64,000 nucleotides of DNA. Source: Clostridia bacterium. GTDB taxonomy: Bacteria; Bacillota; Clostridia; TANB77; CAG-465. Below are positions 37,801-45,003 of this stretch, in pieces. The position numbers were made by a program, and so were the translations under genes. Below the pieces are notes generated by a model that was not told the origin of the DNA, did not search any database, and saw only the letters and a list, made by a program, of their open reading frames with translations. Each line of letters begins with the position of its first letter. Position 1 is the first letter of the stretch. Where the stretch lies: NCBI GenBank assembly GCA_028684095.1, contig JAQUGQ010000002.1, positions 62,001 through 126,000 on the forward strand, given 5' to 3'.

Positions 37801-38002
37801 ATTCTTCTATTATTTTGCCGTCCTTTACTTTAGCAATAGCTATCTCTGTTATTCTATCTATCCCTGGTTTAAAACCTGTTGTTTCTAAATCAAATACACA
37901 ATAAGTATCTGAAATAACAAACTCAGGTTCAACATCTACAACTAGATAACCTTCAACCCCATAAATAACTTTTGTTTTAGCAGCTGCTAGTCCGGCCTTC
38001 CT
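34868..38002 (-). CDS. polC: DNA polymerase III PolC, C-terminal part (exonuclease, second PHP part, polymerase); separated by a frameshift
   Basis: The frame is open from 38002, after a TAA, and reads GLAAAKTKVIYGVEGYLVV directly, continuing the protein encoded by the 37977-39176 frame. It contains the proofreading exonuclease (VFDLETTGFKPGIDRITEIA, then VAHNSSFDLGFV, with D/E residues intact), the rest of the PHP domain, the zinc cluster CSKCKYSEF and CPNC, and the polymerase active site KSPDIDLNFSGDYQ. No ATG, GTG or TTG with a ribosome site exists before the first ATG at 37729, which lies inside the exonuclease domain, so independent translation is unlikely. Joined to the N-terminal part, the total is about 1435 aa, the normal PolC length. 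Confidence 0.9.
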   Translation of the reverse strand, partial: RKAGLAAAKTKVIYGVEGYLVVDVEPEFVISDTYCVFDLETTGFKPGIDRITEIAIAKVKDGKIIEEFSTFVNPERPIPKQVQEITHITDIMVENAPKIDEVLPKFIEFTKGSVLVAHNSSFDLGFVTHFAKEYNLKIENKAIDTLAISRELYEYYENHKLGTIAQNMGIPLEGAHRAINDVRATTEIFNQMIKDINKKGLNIKGYVYSVIDKEIKNIPYNHVIIFAKNYIGLKNLYKLISFSHLFNFHKKPRIARSLLNRYREGLIVGSACELGELYQAIINKKEESEIVDIAKYYDYLEIQPLGNNQFYIDNGKVNGIQDLIDVNKRIIDLGDKLHIPVVATTDAHFLNPEDEIYRRIIMSGQGYSDADKQAPLYFRTTDEMRKEFYYLDKEKIEEIVVTNTNKIADMCENIQPVPDGTYPPSIEGSEENIKKISYESAREIYGEKLPEIVEKRLEKELVPIIKYGFAVMYIIARELVIKSNENGYLVGSRGSVGSSFVATMTGITEVNPLPAHYICSKCKYSEFPNTTLTTGIDLDDKMCPNCNIQMNKNGMDIPFETFLGFKGDKSPDIDLNFSGDYQSKAHNHTELLFGKSKTFRAGTIGTIADKTAYGFVRKYYDEKQKPILMPEINRISRGCTGIKRTTGQHPGGIIVVPKDKEIYDFCPIQKPADDVFAKSITTHFDFHSIHDNLLKLDILGHDDPTMIRMLQDLTGVNPLTIPLDEKKVMSLFSSTEVLGVTKEQINSETGTFAVPEFGTKFVRQMLIDTKPTTFGELIRISGLSHGTDVWIGNAQTLIENKVATLKEAICTRDDIMIYLIQMGEEPSIAFKTMENVRKGKGLTEEMEKAMIQANVPDWYIDSCKKIKYMFPKAHAAAYVMMAYRIAYFKVYYKKEFYATYLTVRANSFISDIMLNGKDIVKNAIKDYESRENLSQTDKDTLTVLEVINELYEREIKFLPVDIYLSLSNKFLVEEEGIRPPLTALTGFGGVDAEKLIEARKQGKFESIEDVQIKAKLGKVSIEVLEKNGCFKNMPKSSQLNFLDL

Positions 38003-39176
38003 TTATTTCTTTATAGAAAGCTTTCGATATAGCTTGATGAGCTTCTGGAAATGATTGAGCAACACCATGATCTGTAATAGCTATAGCCTTATGTCCCCAT
38101 TTTATTGCCTCGTTTACTATGCTAGTAGCAGAAGATATACCATCCATAGCGCTCATCTGAGTATGAATATGTAATTCTACTCTTTTTTGCAGCGATGTAT
38201 CTTTTCTTTTTTCAGGTTTTTCTGCTTCTACTATGCTATTTATCATTATAGTTAATTCATTACTAAAAGTATCAATTTTAGGATTTCCCATTAATTTTAC
38301 ATATTCACCAACTTCTAATCTTGAACCAATTTTTTCTATATCATTATCATTCAAAAACATTTTACAAGAAATAGTACTTGTTAAATCAGTAATATCAAGC
38401 ATAACTAACATTTTACCTGACTTTAATTTTCTTATATCTTTAAAACATATCTCTCCTGATATACATGCCCTATCATAGCCATCATTTAGTTTAACAATTT
38501 TATCTTCTAATTCACTAGAAATATTTTTTCCTATTATAACGTAAGATGGCATATTACTTTCAAATTTTGGTTTAGGCTCTCTATTTGAATATTGTAAATA
38601 TTTTTCGTTTTTGGATAAATTAGTATTTACTTGCACATTATTAAAATCAGGTATACTTTCTACTATATTTATTTCAACTAATTTAGGTTTAACAAGTTCT
38701 TGTTGTGCTATTCCTTTCATATCTTCAAACTTAACATTAATACTTTTACCAAATTTGATTTGAATGCACTTACATATATATTCATCAATCCTTTTTAATT
38801 TTAGAAACTTTGAATATGGTTTATTCAAAGTAATTGTTAAATTACTATTTATATTTATATCAGCATTTTCAAATAATTCTTTTGTATATGAAACAATCTT
38901 ATTTACATCATTAAATACATCTCTTATATTTTCTACTGTAAGTTGTTCTATTATCCCAAAATATTTATAATTTACCTTAAAGTTTTTTAGTTCATATATT
39001 TCACATGCTTTTTTTTCAAAATCATTTATATCCTTTAAGGAAATATTAAGATTACTAGAAGCTTCCAACACAACAGAGTTTAATTTTTTTGAAAATTTAA
39101 CTTCATCTACATTTGCATTTAGAAAGTCATTTGATAACTCTATATTATTAAATACATCTTTAACAGTTTTTTGCAA
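37977..39176 (-). CDS. polC: DNA polymerase III PolC, N-terminal part; runs out of frame near 37985
   Basis: Replicative polymerase of low-GC Gram-positives, N-terminal 399 residues. It has the PolC N-terminal domains, an OB-fold region and the first part of the PHP domain with VELHIHTQMSAMDGISSATS and HKAIAITDHGVAQSFPEAHQ. The expected continuation KKAGIKVIYGVE-type sequence is in another frame: here the frame runs EIKEGRTSSC and stops at 37977. The two frames overlap over 37977-38002 around AAGGAAGGCCGGACTAGC, so a single added base would explain the break. The start is probably the TTG at 39176 with AAGGAGG upstream. It follows rseP after a hairpin. Confidence 0.9.
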   Translation of the reverse strand: MQKTVKDVFNNIELSNDFLNANVDEVKFSKKLNSVVLEASSNLNISLKDINDFEKKACEIYELKNFKVNYKYFGIIEQLTVENIRDVFNDVNKIVSYTKELFENADININSNLTITLNKPYSKFLKLKRIDEYICKCIQIKFGKSINVKFEDMKGIAQQELVKPKLVEINIVESIPDFNNVQVNTNLSKNEKYLQYSNREPKPKFESNMPSYVIIGKNISSELEDKIVKLNDGYDRACISGEICFKDIRKLKSGKMLVMLDITDLTSTISCKMFLNDNDIEKIGSRLEVGEYVKLMGNPKIDTFSNELTIMINSIVEAEKPEKRKDTSLQKRVELHIHTQMSAMDGISSATSIVNEAIKWGHKAIAITDHGVAQSFPEAHQAISKAFYKEIKEGRTSSC

Positions 39177-39203
39177 CTATAATCCACCTCCTTTTATTAA
39201 AGA

Positions 39204-39245
39204 AAGCAAAATAAATACCAAATATGTTATTTATTTTGCTTTTAT
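39204..39245 (-). terminator. hairpin between rseP and polC
   Basis: AAAGCAAAATAAATA/TATTTATTTTGCTTT arms with a short T tail between the rseP stop and polC; because polC's ribosome site follows at about 20 bp, partial read-through is likely. In the annotated order polC lies upstream on the minus strand, so this hairpin ends the polC transcript before rseP begins elsewhere: polC starts at 39176 and the hairpin lies 5' of it, so it terminates transcription coming from rseP. Confidence 0.6.
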
Positions 39246-39265
39246 ATTTTTCTTTAGTAAAAACT

Positions 39266-40510
39266 TTAAAATATTCTAACTATATCTTTATACGTAACAA
39301 CAATTGTTAAAAGTATTAAAGCACCAAACCCAACAAAAGAAACAAACGCTTCAAACTGTACCGGTATCTTTCTTCTTATAATTGATCCTATTAATACAAA
39401 TAAGATTTTTCCTCCATCAAGTGGTGGAAAAGGAAGTAGATTAGCGATACCTATTGCTAAACTTATAATCGCTAGAATATTTAAATATTCTAATATTCCT
39501 GTGGTTTTAGAAACTACAACACCTATCCCAACTATACTAGAAACATCATCTAGCATTACTTTTCCTTTAAATAAATCTACATAAGAGTTTACAACTGTAC
39601 TTATTATTTTTATAGACTTATCAAAAGCATACACTAATGTTGTATTTACAGACTTTGTATCATATATTCCTAAATCAAATTGCTTTTGAGCATCAGGTGT
39701 TAATGATTTTGTTAAATTTTCACCGTTTCGATCTATTACTATTATCATTTCATTATTTGCATTTTGTTTTATTAAATTTATAATATCAGTAGCATTGTTT
39801 ACAGTGTTACCATTTATCTGAGTAATTATATCACCTGATTTTATACCTGTTTTTTCTGCTTGTTTACCAGCTCTTACAGTATCTATTTTATTTGTTCCTT
39901 TTGTATCATCAGATACAAAAGATGCTCCTATATATCCTATATCTTTTACCGCATTTGTAAATTCAACTTCCTTTATTATTCCATCTCTAATATATTCTAT
40001 TTTTGTAACATCACTATCTGTATAATTAGTATTCATTAAATCTTGTGCTAATGTTGTTCTATCTCCATTGATTTTAGTAATTTTATCACCAGCTAATAAA
40101 CCAGCTTTTTCAAGAACAGAATTACTTGTAAACTCTTTAATTTCAGTCGTATATGTCGGAACACTAAATGAAATTGACATTAGTATTATAAATGCTAGTA
40201 ATATATTAAAAACCACTCCCATTACTAATACTATAATTTTTGATAATGCATTTTTATTAGAGTAAGAATTCGATTTGTTAGATTCTTCTCCTTCTCCTTC
40301 AATCATAACATAGCCACCAAGTGGTATCCATCTCAAAGTATACATTGTTTCTTTAAATTTCTTTTGCACTATTTTTGGACCAAAACCTATTGAAAATTCA
40401 TTTACACCAACTTTCAGTAATTTTGCTGCAATAAAATGTCCAAATTCATGTATTGTTGCTACTACACATAATATTACAATTAATTTTATTATTGCTATTA
40501 TTATAATCAA
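39266..40510 (-). CDS. rseP: site-2 protease RseP
   Basis: Intramembrane zinc metalloprotease that cleaves anti-sigma factors and signal-peptide remnants. The zinc-binding HEFGH lies in the first membrane helix (about residues 20-24), and the third ligand region NLLPFPPLDGGKI is near residue 355. Two PDZ-like stretches occupy about 110-280 (SNSVLEKAGLLAGDKITKIN and RAGKQAEKTGIKSGDIITQI), the tandem arrangement seen in many RseP proteins. A TTG start at 40510 follows AAGGAG. It lies in the conserved order frr-cdsA-rseP-polC, but dxr and ispG, which usually flank it, are absent. Confidence 0.95.
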   Translation of the reverse strand: MIIIIAIIKLIVILCVVATIHEFGHFIAAKLLKVGVNEFSIGFGPKIVQKKFKETMYTLRWIPLGGYVMIEGEGEESNKSNSYSNKNALSKIIVLVMGVVFNILLAFIILMSISFSVPTYTTEIKEFTSNSVLEKAGLLAGDKITKINGDRTTLAQDLMNTNYTDSDVTKIEYIRDGIIKEVEFTNAVKDIGYIGASFVSDDTKGTNKIDTVRAGKQAEKTGIKSGDIITQINGNTVNNATDIINLIKQNANNEMIIVIDRNGENLTKSLTPDAQKQFDLGIYDTKSVNTTLVYAFDKSIKIISTVVNSYVDLFKGKVMLDDVSSIVGIGVVVSKTTGILEYLNILAIISLAIGIANLLPFPPLDGGKILFVLIGSIIRRKIPVQFEAFVSFVGFGALILLTIVVTYKDIVRIF

Positions 40511-40525
40511 ATTTTACACATCTCC

Positions 40526-41344
40526 TTAATTAAACATATATATTTTCAAAAATATATACATTACTGGTGCAACAAAAAGCATACTATCAAATCTATCTAG
40601 AATTCCTCCATGACCTGGAATTATATTACCAAAATCCTTTATATTACAATATCTTTTTATTGCCGAGGCAGATAAATCACCAAATTGACCCGCTATACCT
40701 GCAATTACACCTGCAGCCAACATATATATAATGTTCATATTCATACTAAAGTATGCATTACCAATATATGTTAGTATAGTAAAGCATAGAATCACTCCTA
40801 ATATTCCACCAATTGAACCTTCAATAGTTTTTTTAGGACTAATCTCTATACACAATTTATTTTTTCCATATTTTGTACCTATAAAATATGCAAAAGTATC
40901 ACTTGCAAATGCAGCTATAAATACATAAAGTATTAAAAATCTACCATTTTGCATCATAAGTATTGATTTCAAAAACGAAAACATAAATGGTATATATATT
41001 AGTGAAAATACTGTAATTGCTACATCTACTATTGTTCTTTTTAAATTTGTTAATATAATATACATAAATATTATTATCAAAAGTGCTGGCAATGCTATTT
41101 TTGTAATTAACATTTTATCCTGATCTGGTATAATTCCACCCATTAAGAACATTGTTAAACACCCTAGATACCCTACCCATGATATTGGTTTATAACTAGC
41201 ATTTTTAAATGCCTTATTATATTCATATATACCTAATATAGACAAAGTTGTTATAACACATGTATCTACAAATGTTGAATCAAATAGACCTATTAGTATA
41301 AGAACTAACAAAAAAATTGCACCAGATAATATTCTTCTCTTCAA
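40526..41344 (-). CDS. cdsA: phosphatidate cytidylyltransferase CdsA
   Basis: Membrane enzyme that makes CDP-diacylglycerol from phosphatidate and CTP, feeding all phospholipid synthesis. About seven or eight hydrophobic segments are visible. The C-terminal signature block GQFGDLSASAIKRYCNIKDFGNIIPGHGGILDRFDS contains the conserved SxxKR, PGHGG and DRxD elements, and FAYFIGTKYGKNKL is also typical. Both possible start codons are TTG; I prefer 41344 (MKRRILSGAIF) because AAGGG is better spaced than for the TTG at 41353. It lies between frr (18 bp) and rseP (15 bp). uppS, normally between frr and cdsA, is missing. Confidence 0.94.
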   Translation of the reverse strand: MKRRILSGAIFLLVLILIGLFDSTFVDTCVITTLSILGIYEYNKAFKNASYKPISWVGYLGCLTMFLMGGIIPDQDKMLITKIALPALLIIIFMYIILTNLKRTIVDVAITVFSLIYIPFMFSFLKSILMMQNGRFLILYVFIAAFASDTFAYFIGTKYGKNKLCIEISPKKTIEGSIGGILGVILCFTILTYIGNAYFSMNMNIIYMLAAGVIAGIAGQFGDLSASAIKRYCNIKDFGNIIPGHGGILDRFDSMLFVAPVMYIFLKIYMFN

Positions 41345-41362
41345 ACAAATCAACCCTTACCT

Positions 41363-41911
41363 TTATATTTCCATTATTTCTTTTTCTTTAACATCAGTTA
41401 CTTTATCTATATTTTGTATATATTTATCAGTAATTTTTTGAATTTTTTCTTCATTCATATCTAATTCATCTTCTGTCATTTCAGAAGCCTTTTGTTTAGC
41501 CTTAGCTAAATCCATAGCATCTCTTCTTGTATTTCTTATAGCTACTTTAGCATCTTCTCCAAGTGATTTAATTTCTTTAGCTAAATCTTTTCTTCGTTGC
41601 TCATTTAATTCAGGAAATATCAATCTAATAGATACCCCATCATTTATTGGATTGATACCAATTCCTGCTTTATTTATTGCTTTTTCGATTGCAGAAAGTA
41701 TACTCTTATCCCATGGTATTATTTGGATTTGTCTAGCTTCTGGAACAGCAATTGTTCCCACTTGATTTATTGGTGTATTCATCCCATAATAATCAACTTC
41801 TACTTTATTTAAAATTGCAGGATTTGCTCTTCCGGCTCTTATATTAGCAAATTCCTCAACTAGATAATCAATAGCTTTTTCCATCTTTTGCTCAATTATA
41901 TTATAATCCAT
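41363..41911 (-). CDS. frr: ribosome recycling factor
   Basis: Splits post-termination ribosomes together with EF-G. MDYNIIEQKMEKAIDYL, the arginine-rich block FANIRAGRANPAIL, and RRKDLAKEIKSLGEDAKVAIRN are standard RRF features; the length of 182 aa is normal. The ATG at 41911 has GGGAGGA upstream, while a TTG 15 bases earlier overlaps the ribosome site. A TTGATT/TATAAT promoter precedes it, so it heads frr-cdsA-rseP-polC. pyrH, usually upstream of frr together with rpsB-tsf, is not adjacent; rpsB-tsf lie 20 kb away in this window. Confidence 0.97.
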   Translation of the reverse strand: MDYNIIEQKMEKAIDYLVEEFANIRAGRANPAILNKVEVDYYGMNTPINQVGTIAVPEARQIQIIPWDKSILSAIEKAINKAGIGINPINDGVSIRLIFPELNEQRRKDLAKEIKSLGEDAKVAIRNTRRDAMDLAKAKQKASEMTEDELDMNEEKIQKITDKYIQNIDKVTDVKEKEIMEI

Positions 41912-41939
41912 TTTTATTCCTCCCAAAAATTATATCTAC

Positions 41940-41968
41940 ATTATACAATTAAATGCTTAAAAAATCAA
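41940..41968 (-). promoter_or_regulatory. promoter of the frr-cdsA-rseP(-polC) operon
   Basis: TTGATT-17 bp-TATAAT on the minus strand. Confidence 0.65.
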
Positions 41969-41987
41969 TAGTAATTGTATATAAATA

Positions 41988-42026
41988 CAAAAAGAACTAG
42001 AAAAAATATAATTCTAGTTCTTTTAT
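41988..42026 (-). terminator. terminator after the UMPH-1-like gene
   Basis: AAAAGAACTAG/CTAGTTCTTTT hairpin followed by T on the minus strand. Confidence 0.75.
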
Positions 42027-42065
42027 AAAATTAACTTGTTATGATAATGTAGTTATAATATTAAT

Positions 42066-42848
42066 TTAAATATTATTCATTTTCTTTACTAGTAAATCAA
42101 ATGATGTGTTATGTGTGCATATTATATTAAAATAATTTAGAAACGTATCAAAATTTTCATTTATATTCTTATCTAAAAAAACAATTTTTATTGAATCTTT
42201 TAATTTTGCTTTAGATAACATATTAATATCATTTATACTACTAGCTAACAATATACAATTTGTTTTGTTTTTTATTAAATCTTTAATATCATTAGATATT
42301 GAAGATTCATTTTTATTCAACGGATGAATTATTTTATTCATATCAGTATCAAAAAGTATACTATTTGATATTATATAAATATTATCATAATCACAATTAT
42401 TATAGCTTAGAAAAAAATTTATAATTTCAGAAATTCCATCTGATACTATTATAACAGGAATATTTTTTTCATACGTAAGCTTTAAAAAGTTTTTTACACC
42501 TTCTCTAATATTTATATTAATTTTTTTACAAATACAACGTTTTATTTTATTATCATCAATATTTAGTTCTTTATATAAATCAATATTTTCTTTCCATACA
42601 TTTTTAATACAATCACATTTATCATCAAAACCTAATTTACTATCTAATTCTATGGATTTACATTTAAAATTTAAATCTTCGATTTTTTTCATACAAGCTT
42701 TTTTTAACTTTATATTACTAGTAATTACACTCCATGTATCAATACTATTATTATTAGTTATAACATTATCAAAGTTAACTAAAAAATAAATAGAATCAAT
42801 TTCAAGTTTTTTAAGTTTGTCTTTAGTATTATCATCTATGTATATCAA
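42066..42848 (-). CDS. HAD-superfamily protein resembling pyrimidine 5'-nucleotidase (UMPH-1), nucleophile replaced
   Basis: 260-aa soluble protein, K/N/I-rich. INIREGVKNFLKLTYEKNIP followed by VIIVSDGISEIINFF, DNIYIISNSILFD, IIHPLNKNE and LLASSINDINML follow the UMPH-1 order of HAD motifs II-IV. Motif I reads YFLVNFDNVIT: the first aspartate of DxD, the phosphorylated nucleophile, appears as Asn, while the second Asp is kept. If that alignment is right the enzyme would be inactive or have changed function. The start is a TTG with AGGAGG upstream. It is monocistronic with its own terminator, upstream of the frr operon. The eukaryotic P5N-1-like call is moderate. Confidence 0.6.
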   Translation of the reverse strand: MIYIDDNTKDKLKKLEIDSIYFLVNFDNVITNNNSIDTWSVITSNIKLKKACMKKIEDLNFKCKSIELDSKLGFDDKCDCIKNVWKENIDLYKELNIDDNKIKRCICKKININIREGVKNFLKLTYEKNIPVIIVSDGISEIINFFLSYNNCDYDNIYIISNSILFDTDMNKIIHPLNKNESSISNDIKDLIKNKTNCILLASSINDINMLSKAKLKDSIKIVFLDKNINENFDTFLNYFNIICTHNTSFDLLVKKMNNI

Positions 42849-43039
42849 AGCGATACGCCTCCTAACATAATAATTGTATATATTAATTATAATTATTCTT
42901 ATTATATCATAAAATTTTACATTTACAAATAATTTATGGGAAATACAGAATATTTGGCATAAAAAGTAGTATTTTAGTTGTTAATATAATGAAAAATATT
43001 CCAAGCTCCCTCGAACTTAATAAAAAGCATTATACAAAT

Positions 43040-43070
43040 TGAACTGAATCCAAAAAGTTAGACACTTTTT
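43040..43070. repeat. solo copy of the IS3-family-like end
   Basis: 31 bases starting TGAACTGAATCCAAAAAGTT match 25308-25338 with one difference. The inner AAAAAGT-TAGAC-ACTTTTT folds and may act as a terminator for the neighbouring minus-strand gene. No transposase is nearby. The gap 42849-43039 is otherwise AT-rich and empty. Confidence 0.5.
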
Positions 43071-43083
43071 ATTACAAAGGAAA

Positions 43084-43707
43084 TTAATTCAGATTCTTAT
43101 CTATAATGTCTGTAGAAATTGTATTATTCTTTGTTAATTCTTTAATACGTCTGTATGCTTCTCCCCAATTATCAATATCATACAGTTTAGAATTTTCTGA
43201 TATTTTCTTTGAATTTTTTTCTCGAAAATATAATGCATTAATACCATTTTCAGTGGCATCTTCACATACATCTGGTGAATCATCTAAAATTATACTAATT
43301 CCATTTTCCAAACATACTTTTGTTTTATCATCTGTTTTCCAAAAATACTTATCAAACACTAATCCACTTTTTTCAAACATTTCTTTTACAACAGTACTTG
43401 CTTCTTCATGTATTAATCCTCGATTAGAAATAACACATAGTTCATATCCTTCGTCTTTTAATCTTTTAATTATTTCTATTGCCAATGGATTAAATGGTGT
43501 AACCTTTGTTAATTCCACGAAATATTTATCAGCGAAATATTTTAGTTCTTCAGATGTCCAATCGTATCTTTGTTTAACTTTAAGTGCTTGTCTATCTCTT
43601 ACTCCATTTTTATTAAGATCACAAAAGTCATATAACTCAGCATATGCTCTAACTACATTCATGTAATCTAATATAACTCCATCTACATCAATACCTATTT
43701 TAACCAC
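43084..43707 (-). CDS. HAD-family 5'(3')-nucleotidase-like phosphatase
   Basis: 207-aa soluble HAD hydrolase. Motif I is intact as IGIDVDGVILDYM (DxD at about residues 6-8). Motif II is CVISNRG, and motif IV is ISIILDDSPDVCEDA. The pattern resembles the 5'(3')-deoxyribonucleotidase NT5C-like and YorS-like proteins in Firmicutes. The start codon is GTG with GGAGGT upstream. It precedes the UMPH-1-like gene on the same strand but about 240 bp away, with an IS-end-like hairpin between, so they are probably separate transcripts. Substrate specificity cannot be read from sequence. Confidence 0.75.
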   Translation of the reverse strand: MVKIGIDVDGVILDYMNVVRAYAELYDFCDLNKNGVRDRQALKVKQRYDWTSEELKYFADKYFVELTKVTPFNPLAIEIIKRLKDEGYELCVISNRGLIHEEASTVVKEMFEKSGLVFDKYFWKTDDKTKVCLENGISIILDDSPDVCEDATENGINALYFREKNSKKISENSKLYDIDNWGEAYRRIKELTKNNTISTDIIDKNLN

Positions 43708-43884
43708 ATTCTACCTCCAATTATATATATTATATCATATCATAAAAAAATTTTAATTACAATCCTTTAAAGTTAAAATATCATTTAAAGTTTATTGTAT
43801 AGTAGGTTTCATATATTAACAAGTTTTTTAATAGCAAATAATAACATTTGTCGAATTCAGACGAACGATTATTCTTATAAAAAG

Positions 43885-43913
43885 TTGACTTATCAATTGT
43901 TAAATGTTAAAAT
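43885..43913 (+). promoter_or_regulatory. orphan plus-strand promoter in an empty intergenic region
   Basis: TTGACT-17 bp-TAAAAT on the plus strand, pointing into the 3' end of the convergent GAF gene. The gap 43708-44040 has no ORF or terminator that I can see, so the product, if any, is unknown. Confidence 0.4.
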
Positions 43914-44040
43914 ATATTAGTGATAAAAATTGAAAAGTAACTATTAAAAACAATCATTAAATTAAATATTAAGTAAAAAGTTAAAAGATATACAATTTAA
44001 TTAAGTTGTTATTATACATCAATTAGTATATAATAAGGCC

Positions 44041-44454
44041 TTAATATTTTGAATCTCTTATAAAAAGTTCTACAAATTCAAGTGTAGTTTTGGCATATTT
44101 TAAATTTATTTCCTCATAATAAGTGCAATTATGCGTATTTATTAATGTACCAAAAACTTTATTATCTATAATAATAGGTAAAATTATTTGAGTAATATAT
44201 TTAATATCTTTTGATTGTTCATTATATATTGGAATAACTTTATCATCACTTAATATAACATTTTTATTAGAATCATTGTTAAACAATAATGCTTGTTTTA
44301 ATAGTTCTAGACTTATTTCTTTATTTTCAACATTTGAAAATAACTCCGAAGCAGCATATAATACATTTTCTAAATCTGTTATATAGATTGTACTTCCAAA
44401 ACTTAATTTTACCGAAATATCTATAAATTTTTTAAATTTTTCTTTTAATATCAT
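44041..44454 (-). CDS. GAF-like protein resembling the SpoVT C-terminal domain, no DNA-binding domain
   Basis: 137-aa soluble protein. IYITDLENVLYAASELFSN, IYNEQSKDIKYITQIILPII and KYAKTTLEFVELFIRDSK follow the GAF-like C-terminal domain of SpoVT (strand with YITD...I, then QVIAPI..., then a final helix). SpoVT itself has an N-terminal AbrB-type DNA-binding domain of about 50 residues, absent here with a good start (AGAGGTG before the ATG). It may sense a small molecule or pair with another protein. A perfect TTGACT/TATAAT promoter lies upstream. It is divergent from the RHH gene. Confidence in the SpoVT-like fold is moderate. Confidence 0.6.
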   Translation of the reverse strand: MILKEKFKKFIDISVKLSFGSTIYITDLENVLYAASELFSNVENKEISLELLKQALLFNNDSNKNVILSDDKVIPIYNEQSKDIKYITQIILPIIIDNKVFGTLINTHNCTYYEEINLKYAKTTLEFVELFIRDSKY

Positions 44455-44480
44455 TGGGCACCTCTTTCTTCATTAAACAT

Positions 44481-44509
44481 ATTATAACATTTATGGATAA
44501 AAAAGTCAA
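44481..44509 (-). promoter_or_regulatory. promoter of the SpoVT-like gene
   Basis: TTGACT-17 bp-TATAAT on the minus strand. Confidence 0.75.
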
Positions 44510-44591
44510 ACTAATATGAATATTTTATCTTCTTGATGAGTAGTTAAATTATTTTAAATAAGATAGTATAATAATACCTGAGGTGTCTATT

Positions 44592-44948
44592 ATGCAAGAA
44601 TATTTGAAATTTTATAAAAGAGAAAAAACAAATAAGAAAGTTGTAGAAATTGATTATACATTATATGAAAAATTACAATACCTATCAGGCGAAATATACG
44701 ATGCAAATATAAATCAATTAATATGTGCATGCATAAACGTTTACTACTCTTATGTAGAAGAAAATAATAATCTATATATAGCAGAGAAAAACAAAACAGA
44801 TATTACTGTTATGCGTACAGTTTCATTTAGAGAATCAGAATATAAAAAATTGGAATCTCTAAAAGGAAAATATAGCGTTTCAATTTACCGTCTACTTAAT
44901 TCTGCTATAAAATACGTATTGGATAAATCAGATATTATAATGAAATAA
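44592..44948 (+). CDS. putative tandem ribbon-helix-helix protein
   Basis: 118-aa protein with two similar halves. Each has a short strand and two helices: VVEIDYTLYEKLQYLSGEIY then NINQLICACINVYYSYV (about 15-55), and MRTVSFRESEYKKLESL then SVSIYRLLNSAIKYVLD (about 75-115). This strand-helix-helix pattern with S-I-x-x-L-L-x-x-A-I is that of ribbon-helix-helix DNA-binding proteins, which normally work as dimers; here one chain could supply both halves. The ATG at 44592 has GAGGTG upstream. It precedes the unknown 45004 gene by 55 bp in the same direction. DNA binding is inferred only from the pattern. Confidence 0.5.
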   Translation: MQEYLKFYKREKTNKKVVEIDYTLYEKLQYLSGEIYDANINQLICACINVYYSYVEENNNLYIAEKNKTDITVMRTVSFRESEYKKLESLKGKYSVSIYRLLNSAIKYVLDKSDIIMK

Positions 44949-45003
44949 CTATTAATTCTATTTGCTAATAAGTAAAAATTTATAAAATATGGAGTGATAT
45001 AAT

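Noticed and set aside
34868-39176. Split PolC with an intein, or two independent genes
   Set aside because: No intein splice motifs are present, the two frames overlap by 26 bp, and the C-terminal frame has no start codon before the exonuclease domain.
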